Origin: Syngnathus acus
Lineage: Eukaryota > Chordata > Actinopteri > Syngnathiformes > Syngnathidae
Assembly (NCBI RefSeq): GCF_901709675.1
Contig: NC_051107.1
Span: forward strand, 3,908,001-3,972,000
Length of the DNA: 64,000 bases
Direction: 5' to 3'
Made by a program: the position numbers and the translations under genes. Below are positions 24,601 to 35,862 of this stretch, one piece after another; the stretch's first letter is position 1; every line of letters begins with the position of its first letter. The notes below the pieces were generated by a model. It ran no database searches and had not been told where the DNA came from. It saw nothing but the letters and a program-made list of their open reading frames with translations.

Positions 24601-26609
24601 ACAAATTATACTTAGTCTTCATATAGATGTTAAATCGCACATGGAGAGCAATCAAATCAATTTAACACATGTCGGCTTTTATATGCAATTTGGGACCCGG
24701 CACCTTGCACAAATTGCACGCATTTATTTTGATTTGATGTTTCCCTCCAGGCAAGATTGCATCTTTTGCATTCGTAGCGCTGACAGTAAAGGGGCAACTC
24801 GGCGTCTGCTTCGGGCTTTCCGTTCACCTCATGAGTCACCGATGTTCTCGCGGAAAAACATACACGTTGCCAGTACGTGCTGATGAGCCCAGAAGAAAAT
24901 AGGTTTGACATTCAAAAAAAAAAAAAAGCACTGCCTGAATATTTCGGATTCTCCCGCACTTTGGCCAACCATATAATCTGTGACTGGATGACCTAGCAAG
25001 CGCACTGTCATTATGTGTATAAAACACACTCTATATATAAGTAACAATAGGTGGTTAAAGTGGGTGTCCAAGTTTTTTTGCAGCGGGCCTAACCAACTAC
25101 GTTTTCTAGTCAACGGGCTGCTCTCGGATGAATAATTAAAGACGAACAGCGCACAATGTTGCCAGATGAGAGCAAAGTCAGCCAGAGGCCTCGGATTAAT
25201 ATTTAGCACGCGGGCTTCAACTCAAACGTTTTCTCGCCTGTAACGAATGTTGGGGGTCATGCGAGGGGCCAGACGAGTGAATGTAAGGTCAATATCAGCT
25301 TCAGCGATCAATTTTGATAACAGAATTCACAATTTTGGAGCATTGTGATGTATGAAATTTTATATCTAAAAAGTATCGGATCTCGGTATTGGTGCGCATG
25401 GACGTGACATCACCACATGCTACTGAGCAATAGCCAACATTACAAATGCTACTTCCCTAAAGTCTCTGTCTAGTGTTTGAGCAATATCTGAGGTCAACTT
25501 GAAACGCATATTTACCGGACAGAAGTCCAAAACAACCGAATGCGTGTTGATATTTCGCCAAATTTTTTTGAAAGACGTTTGACAAAAGTGTGTCCAAAAG
25601 GCAATGACGCAGCGATTTAAAAGGCGGGATATAATGTTATGAAATAAACGCAAGAAAGAATGTTGCAAGCTCCAGCAAGCAAGCAGCTTCCATAAAGTTC
25701 ACGGGAGGGTGTGTGTTCGTGCGTAATGTGTGTGGGCCCAACGCCTCCATCCCAATCAGTACGTCACGATCAAACAAGTGCTCAATACTTCATACAAAAT
25801 ATGACGCAATATAAGCTTTAAAAACATGGTGACTAACATTAGATTTAAAACATTTGCAACGCGTTGCTAGGAGCTACAAGCTAACCTCCAATTAGAAGGT
25901 GCAATACCTTTCTAGTTGATGGGAAAATGGGCCATAGCAGAAAGGCCCCCTTTACCCCCCCCCCCCCCACCCATCAAGGGCAAAGGAGTGGAGCCAGAAC
26001 ATCACTAAGGATCTATGTGTGCACGTGTCTAAAAAAAATCTAAATGTATCATATGTAGTCATTGTTAAGCTGCTTTAATGAAGATCTTAGAAATAGGGAA
26101 CACCTATCAATTTCGTCGGTGTATTTCATTAGTATACATTTATGTCTATGGTGAACAGAAGCTAGCTTCTAACAGGAAGTAAAGAGCCATCATAACAACT
26201 GCACTAACAAGCTATGCTAATAAATGAGCTATTCAGTATAATGACTGTGTATTAGCCAAAACGTGACGTCAATGCAGAAGGTTTGGTTGCTTAATTGTAC
26301 GAAAGTGGAGCCGGCGGCGTGTCTGAGGCTAGGCCGACGTGTGAAGCCTGGAAATGGGACGAATGGGAGGAATGGGACAGCGGGGCAGGGCGGTCGTCCC
26401 TTTGCCTTCTGCGGGACAGAGCGGACCGGGACACGGGGTGCGATCAGAGCACGGAGGGCTTCTACGTGAGCTAACGAGCTAGCTGTCGATCATTTTGCAC
26501 CCACCATAAAGTCGCTGCCGAAGTTGTCCTCTCCCCTGTCGTCGTCCCCCTCCGTCATGGCTTTCACGCCCTGGATAAACTTTCTCAGGATGCCGGCTTG
26601 GTCCATCAT
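15667..26609 (-). CDS. ptpn12: Tyrosine-protein phosphatase non-receptor type 12 (PTP-PEST)
   Basis: Eighteen coding exons on the minus strand: 26505-26609, 22578-22686, 22435-22511, 22262-22357, 21942-21980, 21732-21800, 21571-21630, 21367-21509, 21222-21288, 21062-21139, 20626-20724, 19967-20052, 18164-18353, about 17153-18089, 16368-16439, 16032-16085, 15855-15942 and 15667-15676. Phases agree, giving about 792 residues (human 780). The cytosolic phosphatase acts on p130Cas, Shc and PSTPIP partners in the known family. Landmarks: KNRYKDILP in exon 2, WPD loop (Asp200) in [11 protein letters not shown], and P-loop [10 protein letters not shown] split between exons 8 and 9 (Cys232). The tail carries PPPKPPR (p130Cas SH3 ligand), [24 protein letters not shown] (Shc PTB) and [13 protein letters not shown]. 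Exon 14 has expanded Ser runs; its donor is 17153 or 17168, both phase 1. The start could be 26609 or 26606. The last exon is out of frame with the C-terminal homology motif (see findings). Confidence 0.95.
19274..19297. repeat. (TG)n microsatellite in a ptpn12 intron
   Basis: A run of about ten TG dinucleotides follows three GAGT-type units, inside the intron between exons 12 and 13 of ptpn12. Confidence 0.85.
23230..23254. repeat. (CA)n microsatellite in ptpn12 intron 1
   Basis: About eleven CA units within the large first coding intron of ptpn12 (22687-26504). Confidence 0.85.
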
Positions 26610-27164
26610 GCTTGTGGGCGCTTTCTATTAAAAACAACCTCCCTGAAGTAGCAGAGGAGGCGAAAAAAAAAAAGCAACGAAAAAAAAAAGACAAAAGGAA
26701 GTGGGGGGGTTGGGGGGGAATAAATAAAAAATAAATATGCTTCACGGATCCTCCCAAGGAGTCATCGTCGGTTCACAAGCCTTCCTCGTCTTCTTTTTTT
26801 TTTTTTAATTATCGCCCCATGTTGTCTCGCCTTCTTTCTTCTTTGCTGTTTTCACAATGCTTGACAGTAGTCGGAGGAAAATGCAGCAGCGACCGGGGTT
26901 CCGCCACAACGGTGAAGTTTATTACCACAGCGTCACACAAGCTATGCAAACTTCCTTGTAGATATTTTTTTTTTTCCTCCAAGAAAGCAATTAGACTTTA
27001 AAAAGAGAAAGAGATCCGGTTCGGATAAGTCTATCTATCCACCCCTCCCTGTCTAGCTCGATTTCCACATTCACTGCTGCTCGTTACTTGCTACTGGGAA
27101 TATCCGGACGCGGTTAGCCAACGAGAAAGAGAACCCGCCCCTTCCAAGAGAATTCACTCTGCTG

Positions 27165-27242
27165 ATTGGCGGCAGCGGATAAATGTCGGGATGTCATTGG
27201 CAAACACGAATGTCTCTCTGTGTAAAGGACGATTCTGATTGG
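27165..27242 (-). promoter_or_regulatory. ptpn12: ptpn12 upstream promoter cluster of CCAAT boxes
   Basis: Three ATTGG motifs at 27165-27169, 27196-27200 and 27238-27242 are CCAAT boxes in the ptpn12 sense, all in one orientation and about 31 and 42 bp apart. A CCGCCCC GC-box lies nearby at 27135-27141. They sit about 0.55 kb upstream of the start codon, so the 5' UTR of exon 1 would be a few hundred bases. NF-Y use is inferred. Confidence 0.5.
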
Positions 27243-28294
27243 ATAGAACACCAGTCTGTCGTTTCGACGCGGTTTGGCACGTCATCATTTTGAATTTTAT
27301 TTTTTTCATTACACGCATATTGGATAACAGTACAGCAATAGGATTATATATTTTTTGATTAATTAAAAACGCTCGGAAAGTGTGTATTTTGGTAACAGTC
27401 ACAATTCTCCTACCAGATGCCACAATACGTGATCAAGAATAAGGGAGCAGGTTAATCCCGTCCATGGTTCTAAAATCAAAAGCAAACACTCAAATAATCC
27501 AGTCAACAGCCATTACGGGATTTTAATCCCCACCACTAAAGATGTTGGGATGTGTGGCTCGATATTACGTGAAGGCCGGAATTAAAACGCAGATTAATGG
27601 GTCAAATGTCGACTCTGGATTAAAACATCTCCAGAAATAACTTGTAACAAATACATCGCTAACAGCCAGTCTTTTTTTCCTCAACTATTTAGTAAATCGA
27701 TTTGACAAGTGAACGTGACCTTTGTCTATTCTGAATTATGGCAACAGTAGTTACAAACTGGAAACAAATTACTGTGAGAAGGTTGTGCCAGTAACACTAA
27801 CACACATTTACACTTGTTATCCTCACACACAAAAACCTCCTTCTGAAGCATGACATCATCCCAACGCAGTTTACTTTCTCTGACTAACCCCCTCAATTCA
27901 CACGTAACTGTCTAAACAAGTTTATTTCTTCCCTCCACACTCGAGTGGAAACAAATCAAAAAGCAAGACAACAGGCGATGGTGTGTGCGTGTGTTTTAGC
28001 ATGGGAATCCTATAAGAAAGTGGTCTTCTGGGTTCAACGCCCGCCTCCTTCTCTTGACTGTATTTGACCTGCCAGTGGCGCTGAGGGGCCCCAGGACAGT
28101 TAGCTATGACAACATCCTGCTGACACGGCTCCCAAATCAACCCGCTTTGACTTTCTCCCTCACACACACACTATTTTTCCCCTCCCATCTTTCCGCCTCT
28201 CTCTCTCTGGAATGTAGCGTTCAGAAGCAGCTGAGAGGAGGAATGCTGCTGTTACAAGCCCATACACAACCTCAAGGGGCTGGAGGGTGGCCCC

Positions 28295-28295
<1 letters not shown>

Positions 28296-28372
<77 letters not shown>
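28296..28372. repeat. (CA)38 microsatellite
   Basis: A nearly uninterrupted run of about 38 CA dinucleotides. Open frames through it encode only alternating His-Thr or Val-Cys and are not genes. Confidence 0.97.
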
Positions 28373-28373
<1 letters not shown>

Positions 28374-31300
28374 CTGCACATACACATTACCTTGCCTCTG
28401 AACTTGAACCAAAAGCAACCCATTTTGGGTGATTTCTAATCAGGAGCGCTGCTGGCAATAATTCCACGGGCTCCTGACTGGCAGTATTGAAGCGGTGTCG
28501 TGAACAATGATTAAGCCAATAATAATCCAAATAAGGATTGTTGGGAGCCGGTCCACGCCTCCACGCAGCCTGAAGCGCAATTGAATAATGCCGCCATTTA
28601 TATCTGCCAAAAATGGTGATTATTCATCATTACACAGCCTTCTAAGTGATAATGGGGATACTATCATCAAGGTCTATTAAAAGTAATAAAAATGGTGCAA
28701 AGAAAGCAGTCATCATTGTGCTTAAATGTCTGCTTGACCATAAGCGTTTCATTATTCTGCTACATTTCTTTTAATAATGAAAGTGATTCTGAGAAGTGCG
28801 GGACGTCACATCCACTTCGCAGTGAAACAATATTGAAGAGTTGTATGTGGGCTCCCTCTAGTGGTAAGAGAATCACCGAATATAACTATTCCAACACTGC
28901 ATAATTTTAGAGCCCAAACCTTTAATTTTCAGTGGTGTATAGCTTTTCCCACTGTGTAAAAAAACATTTTGGTCATTAGTTGACGTGGCTCTAACTTGTT
29001 TCCCTCAATCAGCTGACTAACGGTAGTTTTTTTTTTTAATTCCACACCAGGGTGTGGTTACTCGAATTGGCCACAAGACGGCAGCGTTGCACGCAGAGCA
29101 CATCGAAAATGGTGCAATGACATTACCGCCTTAATTTGAGGTCAACTTTGGATTTATTAAATTATTATCGCTTCATGTGACAGAATACGTGCTTTTTCCC
29201 AATTCGCTCGGTTGAAATCCTCAAAAACACTCGTTTGTAACTCAATTAACGTGCACTGGGCAGAAAACGCGGTTGAATAAGCGACTTCCGAATGTGACGC
29301 GGCATAATCTCGCGAGAACACGGCGAATTCATGCGTTGCGTTCAAATAAGTCGGAATCTTAAGACCTTTACAATGAAAGGTCAAAATTTCATTAAACGGT
29401 GTGAAGCAACGGCAAATTTAGTCTAGGGAGTGAAAAAGATTCTTTTTGTTGATGTAAAAATAATAAATATCAAATCAAAGCATTAATGGGCGAAGATTGG
29501 CCATACATTGCCCACCCCTGCATAGTAACAAAACATTATTTCCCCTTGATAAGTAAAACATTTTTACTCACCAGTGCAGGATACAATGGTCATCCAAATT
29601 GCATGACTTGGTATCTACTGCTTCTTTATTAGTTGTCCACCAGGGTGCAGCATTGACTCACTGGTTGCTTTGCATTGGCACTGAAAAAGCTCACTGTATG
29701 AAAAAGAGAGCCAATTAATTATTTCCAAGCGTCATTCATCTAAACTAAGTAAATACATCACTGAAGTTTAATGTAGAAATTTGGAACCTCACAATATCTG
29801 CAATGCAGCTTCTACCACCACAATATTAAATATATTGCTAAATGAACACTTCTATATATCTGTTGTTAGTCAAAGTTGCGTAACTTTATTGGCTGCCATT
29901 ACAGGTGTTAATAATGGAGTGGTATGTTTGTTTTAGATCAAAGCATATTTTTCTTAACTTTGGTTTCCGCGTTTGACTTCCTGTGCAATGATGTCAGCTG
30001 TTTTGACTTGACAGGCCCGCCGAGGTGCAGGGGGCAAGCCAGTCAAGACCTGCCCGTGCTCAGCTGTAATCCAAAGCCTTCTTTGTCCCCTTCATCTCCA
30101 TTTCACGCCAATTTCAAGTCTGACGCCTCATGTGTAGAAATGTCGGACATTCATTCTCTCTGACACCCCCAGCCCGCACCTCGGGGATTGAATAAGGGGA
30201 TTATATGCAAACTTACATTTCCTGCTTCTGCGCAGGTCATGGATTGGACACCTGAACCATTCCTGAAGGAATGTCTTAACAAGACCCTTCTGGATTCCCC
30301 GAGTGAAGGAATCTCGGAATGTGGCGCGTTCTTGAGAAGAGCAAGGGCGCCATCTGGTCCAAAGCTGTTGCAACAGGTAACCAAACTAAAGCACCCTTAA
30401 TAATGGCCTGTTGCAAGACCTGATCCAAAAGGACAGTAGGCCACATTAGAGGTTCTCAAAACCTTTGAACATCTGCTGTTTGGTGACACGCTTAACATGA
30501 CAACCCAGTTGCATCTGCGTGTTGGACGGGGAAACCGACACAAAGCGAGAAAAGCCGAGACGGCTTTAGGTGGCGTGAGTCAGCATAGTGACTAATAACG
30601 GAGTCCGTGTTGGCTAAATTACCTCATGTTACGTGGCGCAATGACAGATGGGGGAAGAGATCGGATCTTGATAGCGGAAGCCAGACAGACGTCAACACCA
30701 ATTTGCGGCCAGAAGCACCGGCGGAGCTCGAGGGGGAGCCGTGAGGGCAGTGCCTCCCCGAAGAAATATGCTTGTATTAATCCTGTGCAACCTATTTTAT
30801 ATATGATATGTCATTCTCACACATGGTTGGAGTTTGACTCAACTATCTAAATATTGTGACTTGTGATCAGGTGGTTTTCTTCTCCGTACTCAATTGCTAC
30901 ACGATTGTTATTGTTGAGAGAAGATTGGGAGTAAGACCTCCTGGAACCACCGGGCTCGCTTCCAAACTTGGTAAAGCCGTCGGAATTCACGTCGTGTGCA
31001 TTAACGGACAGCGGCGGGATTTTTTCTCGTGGACTTTGCGCTGGTTTTCCAGTAAATCTCATCTGCGGAGCACATGCTTCAAAGGGGTGAGGATGAGGAC
31101 ACCAAACGGACAAGGGGGGGGTTGCTGAGGAAACCCAGAAGCATGCTGGGAAACAAAGTGCGCTGTTAGCCCTTTAATCTCCATTCAGGAACTTTTTTTT
31201 TTTTTTTTTTAAACTTGAACCAACCGGAACACTGTGCCCTCTCCTCCCCGGCACCCCGAGTGATTCTGCAGCTTGTTTCCCATGGCTGTCCTTCAACAAC

Positions 31301-32479
31301 AATCCTCTTTGTTCGACTGGAAGAAGGGTGGGAGAGGGAGAGATAATCACAGGAGGCGAGGCACGCCGAGGCAAACCGTGAGCCAGATGTGGCAGCGCTG
31401 GCTTCTTTTTTTTTTGTTTTTCACCGGGACGTCAGCGGGTCTGCCTCTGAAGTCGGAACGCTCCTTCAATTTGCCGCCCTGTGATGCGGTCAAGCTCATT
31501 TCGGCTCGCTCTGCAGCTGGAGACACAGCCGAGTGAGTCGGAAAGCACGCAGAGGTGGAGGGGGGGGAATTCAGTCCACAATTCCGAACCTGGGGCTTTT
31601 GTATTTCGGAATGATTCAAGTTGAACTTATAAGTGTCCCCCCCAATTTCTGTCTTTTTTTTTTCTGACCGACTTTTTTTATGAATAGGCACTCTTCTGCA
31701 TTGTTGACCCCATTTAGCACCTGCAGGAGCGAGGCCCCCTTCACATCAAAAGCATTTTTCCACCTCACTGACAGGCACGGCGTCAACAAAGGCAGGCTGG
31801 AAGCAGTTTTGCTTCCCCACGTAGCCGCCGCTCGCTGCCATGGTGCTCGGGCCTTGTTGATACCGGCGGGTGTAAACAGACAAGGAGCGGGACGGAGGAG
31901 GTGGTCTGAAGGGGATTCTGTCGATTAGTATTGCTGGAAGGACACGTGTTAGATTTTCCGGTGTATTTCTGGACAGGGAAGCAAAATATCACGCGCTGAA
32001 GGATTCGCTTGGTGCCGAGTCATCTCATGACTATGCAGGCCGGTCGCTGGAATAACATCAACTGTCGTAAACAATGAACGAGCCGCTTACTTGCACCTGA
32101 ATTAACAATAACGAGACCTTTTTGGCCTGGAGAAAGACTTGGCAATTTAAAATTGGATCTCATTCAAAATCAACAATTCTCCATTCAAACCGGGAACTCT
32201 AATTTGATTAAATTATTAACTCATGTTTATTAGATTGAGATGATGGATTTCAGCTTCAGACTAGCGCCCCCTGTGGGTGTGGAGTGTTCGCACAGGAATT
32301 ACTCCTGTTGCTTGTCATCTTTGTGGTGCGTTCGAGTGCAACTGAGGGTAAGCATTAAAAATAGAAGGCGGAGTGTAAATGAAGACACGCGAGCTGGCAC
32401 TCGGGCAGATAAGCGGGTTGCAAATAACACGTGCGTTGTATTTTGCGCTGTTGTGTTGTTGTAGTTGTCTGCTTAATAT

Positions 32480-32542
32480 TAGGGGTGTAAATCGCGGGTT
32501 TTGTAACGATACGATGTGTATCGATGAATCGTTACACCCCTA
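32480..32542. mobile_element. 63-bp micro-copy of the hAT-like element
   Basis: Its first 36 bases are identical to the first 36 bases of the 543-bp copy at 33236. Its last 27 bases match the last 27 bases of that copy with one difference (GTTACACC versus GTTCCACC). It is therefore the same element with a clean internal deletion of about 480 bp, keeping both ends. Confidence 0.85.
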
Positions 32543-33235
32543 CTAATTAGGGTTTCAAACTAGGGTTAGGGTTTCCTACTAGGGTTTTAAACCAAGGTTA
32601 GGGTTACAAACTAGGTTTTAAAGCTAGGCTTAAGGTTTCCAACGAGGCTTTCAAACTACTTTTAGGGTTTCTAAGATTAGGGTTTCTAACTTGGCTTTCA
32701 AAACTAGGGTTAGGGTTTTCGACGAGGGTTTCCAAGGAGTTTTGCCATTGCTATTTAGGGTTTCAATCTAGGGTTAGGGTTTCCGACCAGGGTTTTAAAC
32801 AAAGGTTAGGGTTACAAACTTGGTTTTAATGCTAGGGTTAGGGTTTCCAACGAGGGTTTCAAACTACTTTTATGGTTTCTAAGATCAGGGTTTCTAACTA
32901 GGCTTTCAAAACTAGGGTTAGGGTTTCCGACCAGGGTTTCCAAGGAGTTTTGCCATCGCTAATTAAAGTTTCAAACAAGGGGTAGGGTTTCCGACTAGGG
33001 TTTTAAACCAAGCTTAGGGTTACAAACTAGGTTTTAAAGCTAAGGTTAGGGTTTCCAACGAGGGTTTCAAACTACTTTTAGGGTTTCTAAGATTAGGGTT
33101 TCTAACTAGGCTTTCAAAACTAGGGTTAGGGTTTCCGACCAGGGTTTCCAAGGAATTTTGCCATTGCTAATTAGGGTTTCAAGCTAGGGTTAGGGTTTCC
33201 GACTAGGGTTTTAAATCAAGGTTAGGGTTACAAAC
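32543..33235. repeat. 208-bp telomere-like minisatellite, 3.3 copies
   Basis: Units begin at 32543, 32751, 32959 and 33167 (CTAATTAGGGTTTCAA-like), exactly 208 bp apart, with the fourth truncated at 33235. Each unit is itself built of degenerate sub-repeats around GGTTAGGGTTTCC and contains about half a dozen TTAGGG hexamers plus some TTTAGGG. A TTTTGCCATYGCTA block near the end of every unit gives the clean phase. The spacing is too irregular for an authentic telomere. Confidence 0.9.
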
Positions 33236-33778
33236 TAGGGGTGTAAATCGCGGGTTTTGTAACGATACGATATCATATCGATACCAAGATACACGATACG
33301 ATATTTGCCGATATCTTAAAGCCTGCTGTGATTCATTCACGATACATCACGATATAGTGCTCTACGATCGATATAGAACAATATCCTGATTTATAACAAT
33401 TCATACGCAAAATCAACAACGTACTGCAAACTCTTTATTTAGGAAATTACAAAGCGCTTCCAAACGAATGACTTGAAGCCCAAAGGGGAGCGAATTTCCT
33501 CGTCTTCTTGGACACTAGCCATAGCACCAGCCCAGGAGCCGCGTAGTTGTCGGCTCCCCTTTCACGTGCCTGCTCTGTTCACAACACAACACGCCGGCAC
33601 TGCTCCCGGAAAGAGGAAGCAAGCAACAATGAACTGGATTTCAAAATAAAGTCGTGTCTAATGTCCGAGGTCAAAAACGGGCGATATAGATCGATGTTTA
33701 CGTTTAGCATCGATGCCAACAAATCGTAGAGCATTATATCGATTAATCGATGTGTATCGATGAATCGTTCCACCCCTA
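33236..33778. mobile_element. 543-bp copy of the hAT-like non-autonomous element
   Basis: Starts TAGGGGTGTAAATCGCGGG and ends with CACCCCTA. Subterminal regions are dense in ATCGAT-type motifs (GATACGAT, TATCGAT, ATTAATCGAT), which resemble subterminal transposase-binding repeats. Its immediate left flank belongs to the minisatellite and does not match the right-hand 8-bp duplication; only the outer flank does. No long open frame is present. Confidence 0.8.
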
Positions 33779-34575
33779 CTTAATATAGCTTTAAATTGCA
33801 AGGCCGACCTTTGATTGTTTTTTTGGCCCCCTGCGTCGGGAGCGGTTCGCTCGAGTCGTCATCTTTCCTGATCCCTCTTTTATTTGATAGTACCGTTCTG
33901 GCCGCGACATAATAAGAGAGAACACGAGAGTGTTGCGACGCTGGAAAAACCACACGGGCCCCGTCGGGAGCGGGAAAAAAAGCCGGCTCGCAACAACACG
34001 CGTCCATTGCACTTGTGCCGGATATGAAACAGAACTGAGTGTCAATTTTGGGTTGGTAGTAGTTTAGAGGATTTTTTTTTTTTTTTCTGGCTGGGAGCGC
34101 TTACAAACATCACTGAGGCTACTTTGGGTCATTGGGAATAACAAACGTTTTTGGGAGGCGTCAATTTATTCGCTATTCGATAAGAGCGGGAGGTTCAGTG
34201 TACTACTTTCTAAATTGTCAAGACTTTGGCACCACCTAGTGGCATCTTGAGGTACTTCAGAAAGAGCAGAAAAAAAATGCAAATCTGAGTTTTTCAGAGT
34301 TGCATTCAAAACAAAAATATTTTAATTTGGGAGTAGCAAAGCGCAAAAAATACGGAGGATCACTGCACAATAAAAGCTGAACCTGACATTTTGTGTGTTG
34401 CCGGAGTTGACATTCAGACAAACAGCGATTAGGGATGCTGGCTCAGCGCATAAGCCGCAGCGCCTCTCTGTCCGCTCAGCGCTTTTTGGACATCCTGTAT
34501 ATCTGGCCAATCACGTGCCACTCACTCCACATTGGCACACGCCATTCAACCCATTGTGCCCTGTTTGGAATGTAG

Positions 34576-34625
34576 CGGCTACACACTGGTCACTACATTA
34601 GGTACACCTTATGAGGTCCAATACA
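34576..34625. mobile_element. Relic of a teleost DNA-transposon end (TTAGGTACACCT type)
   Basis: CACTGGTCACTACATTAGGTA followed by CACCTTATG resembles the widespread fish repeat end with the core CACTTTATTAGGTACACCT. No partner end was found nearby. Family assignment is from memory. Confidence 0.4.
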
Positions 34626-34919
34626 GGACCTACAAACATTTGTTGTTCGAATTAAAATGGAGTGACAAACTGGGCGTCTTTGATTTTGTGTCGTGAGCCG
34701 GCGCCTGGTGGAACGCAGTCGCCTCCGGAGCCAAATCTTGACTTTACGGCGCCGCCCGTAAAAAAAAAGACATCGATCCTTTCTGTAGTTGCAAAAACCA
34801 ATAGCGTTCTGCTTTTTTCTGCTCGGAACAAGCCCTCAAGTGACGTTTGTGTTTTATTCGAACACATACGGCGAACAAAGCGGCCCGGGTCAACGGGGAA
34901 GAGAAGCTGCCCGTCCGTC

Positions 34920-35250
34920 ACTTGAAATGTAAATGAAGCGTGCGAGCGAATGACTGCACAGCTCGATGTGGCCGTTTTACATAACGCCGGCGCGGAGCCG
35001 CGGCCAAAGCGACAGCGCGGTTCCGGCTTGGCCCGGCTCCCGCCGTTCTGGAGCTCTTTCGCGGATGGCAGTGAATGGCGCGGCCGAGTGGAAGCCCGTC
35101 GTGGAGGCCGAACGGGAGGGCGAGGAGCCCACGCACCAGCCTGCCCGCTGCCCCCGCGCTTACGCTCATGCGTGGCTTCGCTGTCGCTCCATTCAAACCA
35201 TCCGGTGACTCCATTCCGCACTCGAACGTATTTAGAAATTGCATCCGTGC
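34920..35250. promoter_or_regulatory. Orphan CpG-rich island
   Basis: A block of about 330 bp with dense CpG dinucleotides (visibly more than 30 by eye) and high GC, flanked by AT-rich DNA and not attached to any gene I recognise. An ATG at 35065 opens MAVNGAAEWKPVVEAEREGE and stays open to 35208 without a convincing donor. It could be a promoter of an unannotated transcript on either strand, or a GC-rich enhancer. Confidence 0.45.
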
Positions 35251-35841
35251 GGCTGAAGCGTACGACGGGCTCTACACACACACACCGACTCACTTGACTT
35301 TTTCCCATCTTTCTCTCGCCTACACGCACTCACGCACGCTGCCCAAAAAAAGAGAGTATTCCCAGATGGATGCTAGCAGAGCGGGAATTATGTAACAACT
35401 CCCAACTTGAGCTCCGCTTGTCATCTCCAAGCAAACTACATACACATTACGCCGGACCGGAATAGAAAGCGCATTGTTGATTTTGGAGAAAATGTAATGG
35501 ATTAATTGAGTGGCCAATTTAATCGGCCATTTTAGAACCGGCTGTTTTTTTTACACGACCCGAAAAAGGGGCTATTGAACGAACGCGGAGCCCGGCAGTT
35601 CCATCCTAGCAACGGCCCGGCTCTGAAAGAGGTTGCGGGCGCTGCCAGATGGAAGGCGGCCCAGTTCCGCATCCCCGAGAAGCGACTCTCCCGAGTCGTA
35701 ATTCACGACAACGCTACTCGATTGCAAAAGCTGATCTCGCGAAATGAGTTGGTGCGTGTTCAGCAGTTTTTTGCGCTGTCCTTGAATGGACTTTCTGTCG
35801 TAATTCTGGTTCGTGGTCCTCCCGTTTATTTGCAAGCTAAG

Positions 35842-35862
35842 GGGTGGTGGTGGTGGTGGTGG
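35842..35862. repeat. (TGG)n short tandem repeat
   Basis: Seven TGG-like units ending in a G6 run. In the plus frame it would encode six Trp in a row, which argues against the surrounding 199-codon open frame being a gene. Confidence 0.85.

Larger units (their letters stand above)
32472..33786. mobile_element. Composite hAT-like non-autonomous element with 8-bp target duplication
   Basis: The octamer CTTAATAT occurs at 32472-32479 and again at 33779-33786. Between them the unit begins TAGGGGTG (32480) and ends CACCCCTA (33778), an 8-bp terminal inverted repeat. Eight-base target duplications and TAGGGGTG-type ends fit the hAT superfamily. Inside lie a 63-bp micro-copy (32480-32542), a tandem array (32543-33235) and a 543-bp copy (33236-33778). 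No transposase is encoded, so the element is non-autonomous. Superfamily assignment rests on the ends and the duplication length only. Confidence 0.8.

Noticed and set aside
28054-28423. Frames encoding His-Thr or Val-Cys repeats
   Set aside because: Direct translation of the (CA)38 microsatellite.
32543-33235. Possible CRISPR-like or true telomeric array
   Set aside because: Units are 208 bp with no repeat/spacer alternation, and TTAGGG hexamers are interrupted and degenerate; it is an interstitial minisatellite in a vertebrate genome.
34652-35329. 225-codon minus-strand open frame
   Set aside because: It runs through the CpG-rich island and is explained by low stop density in GC-rich DNA. 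No domain, no splice context and Arg-rich random composition.
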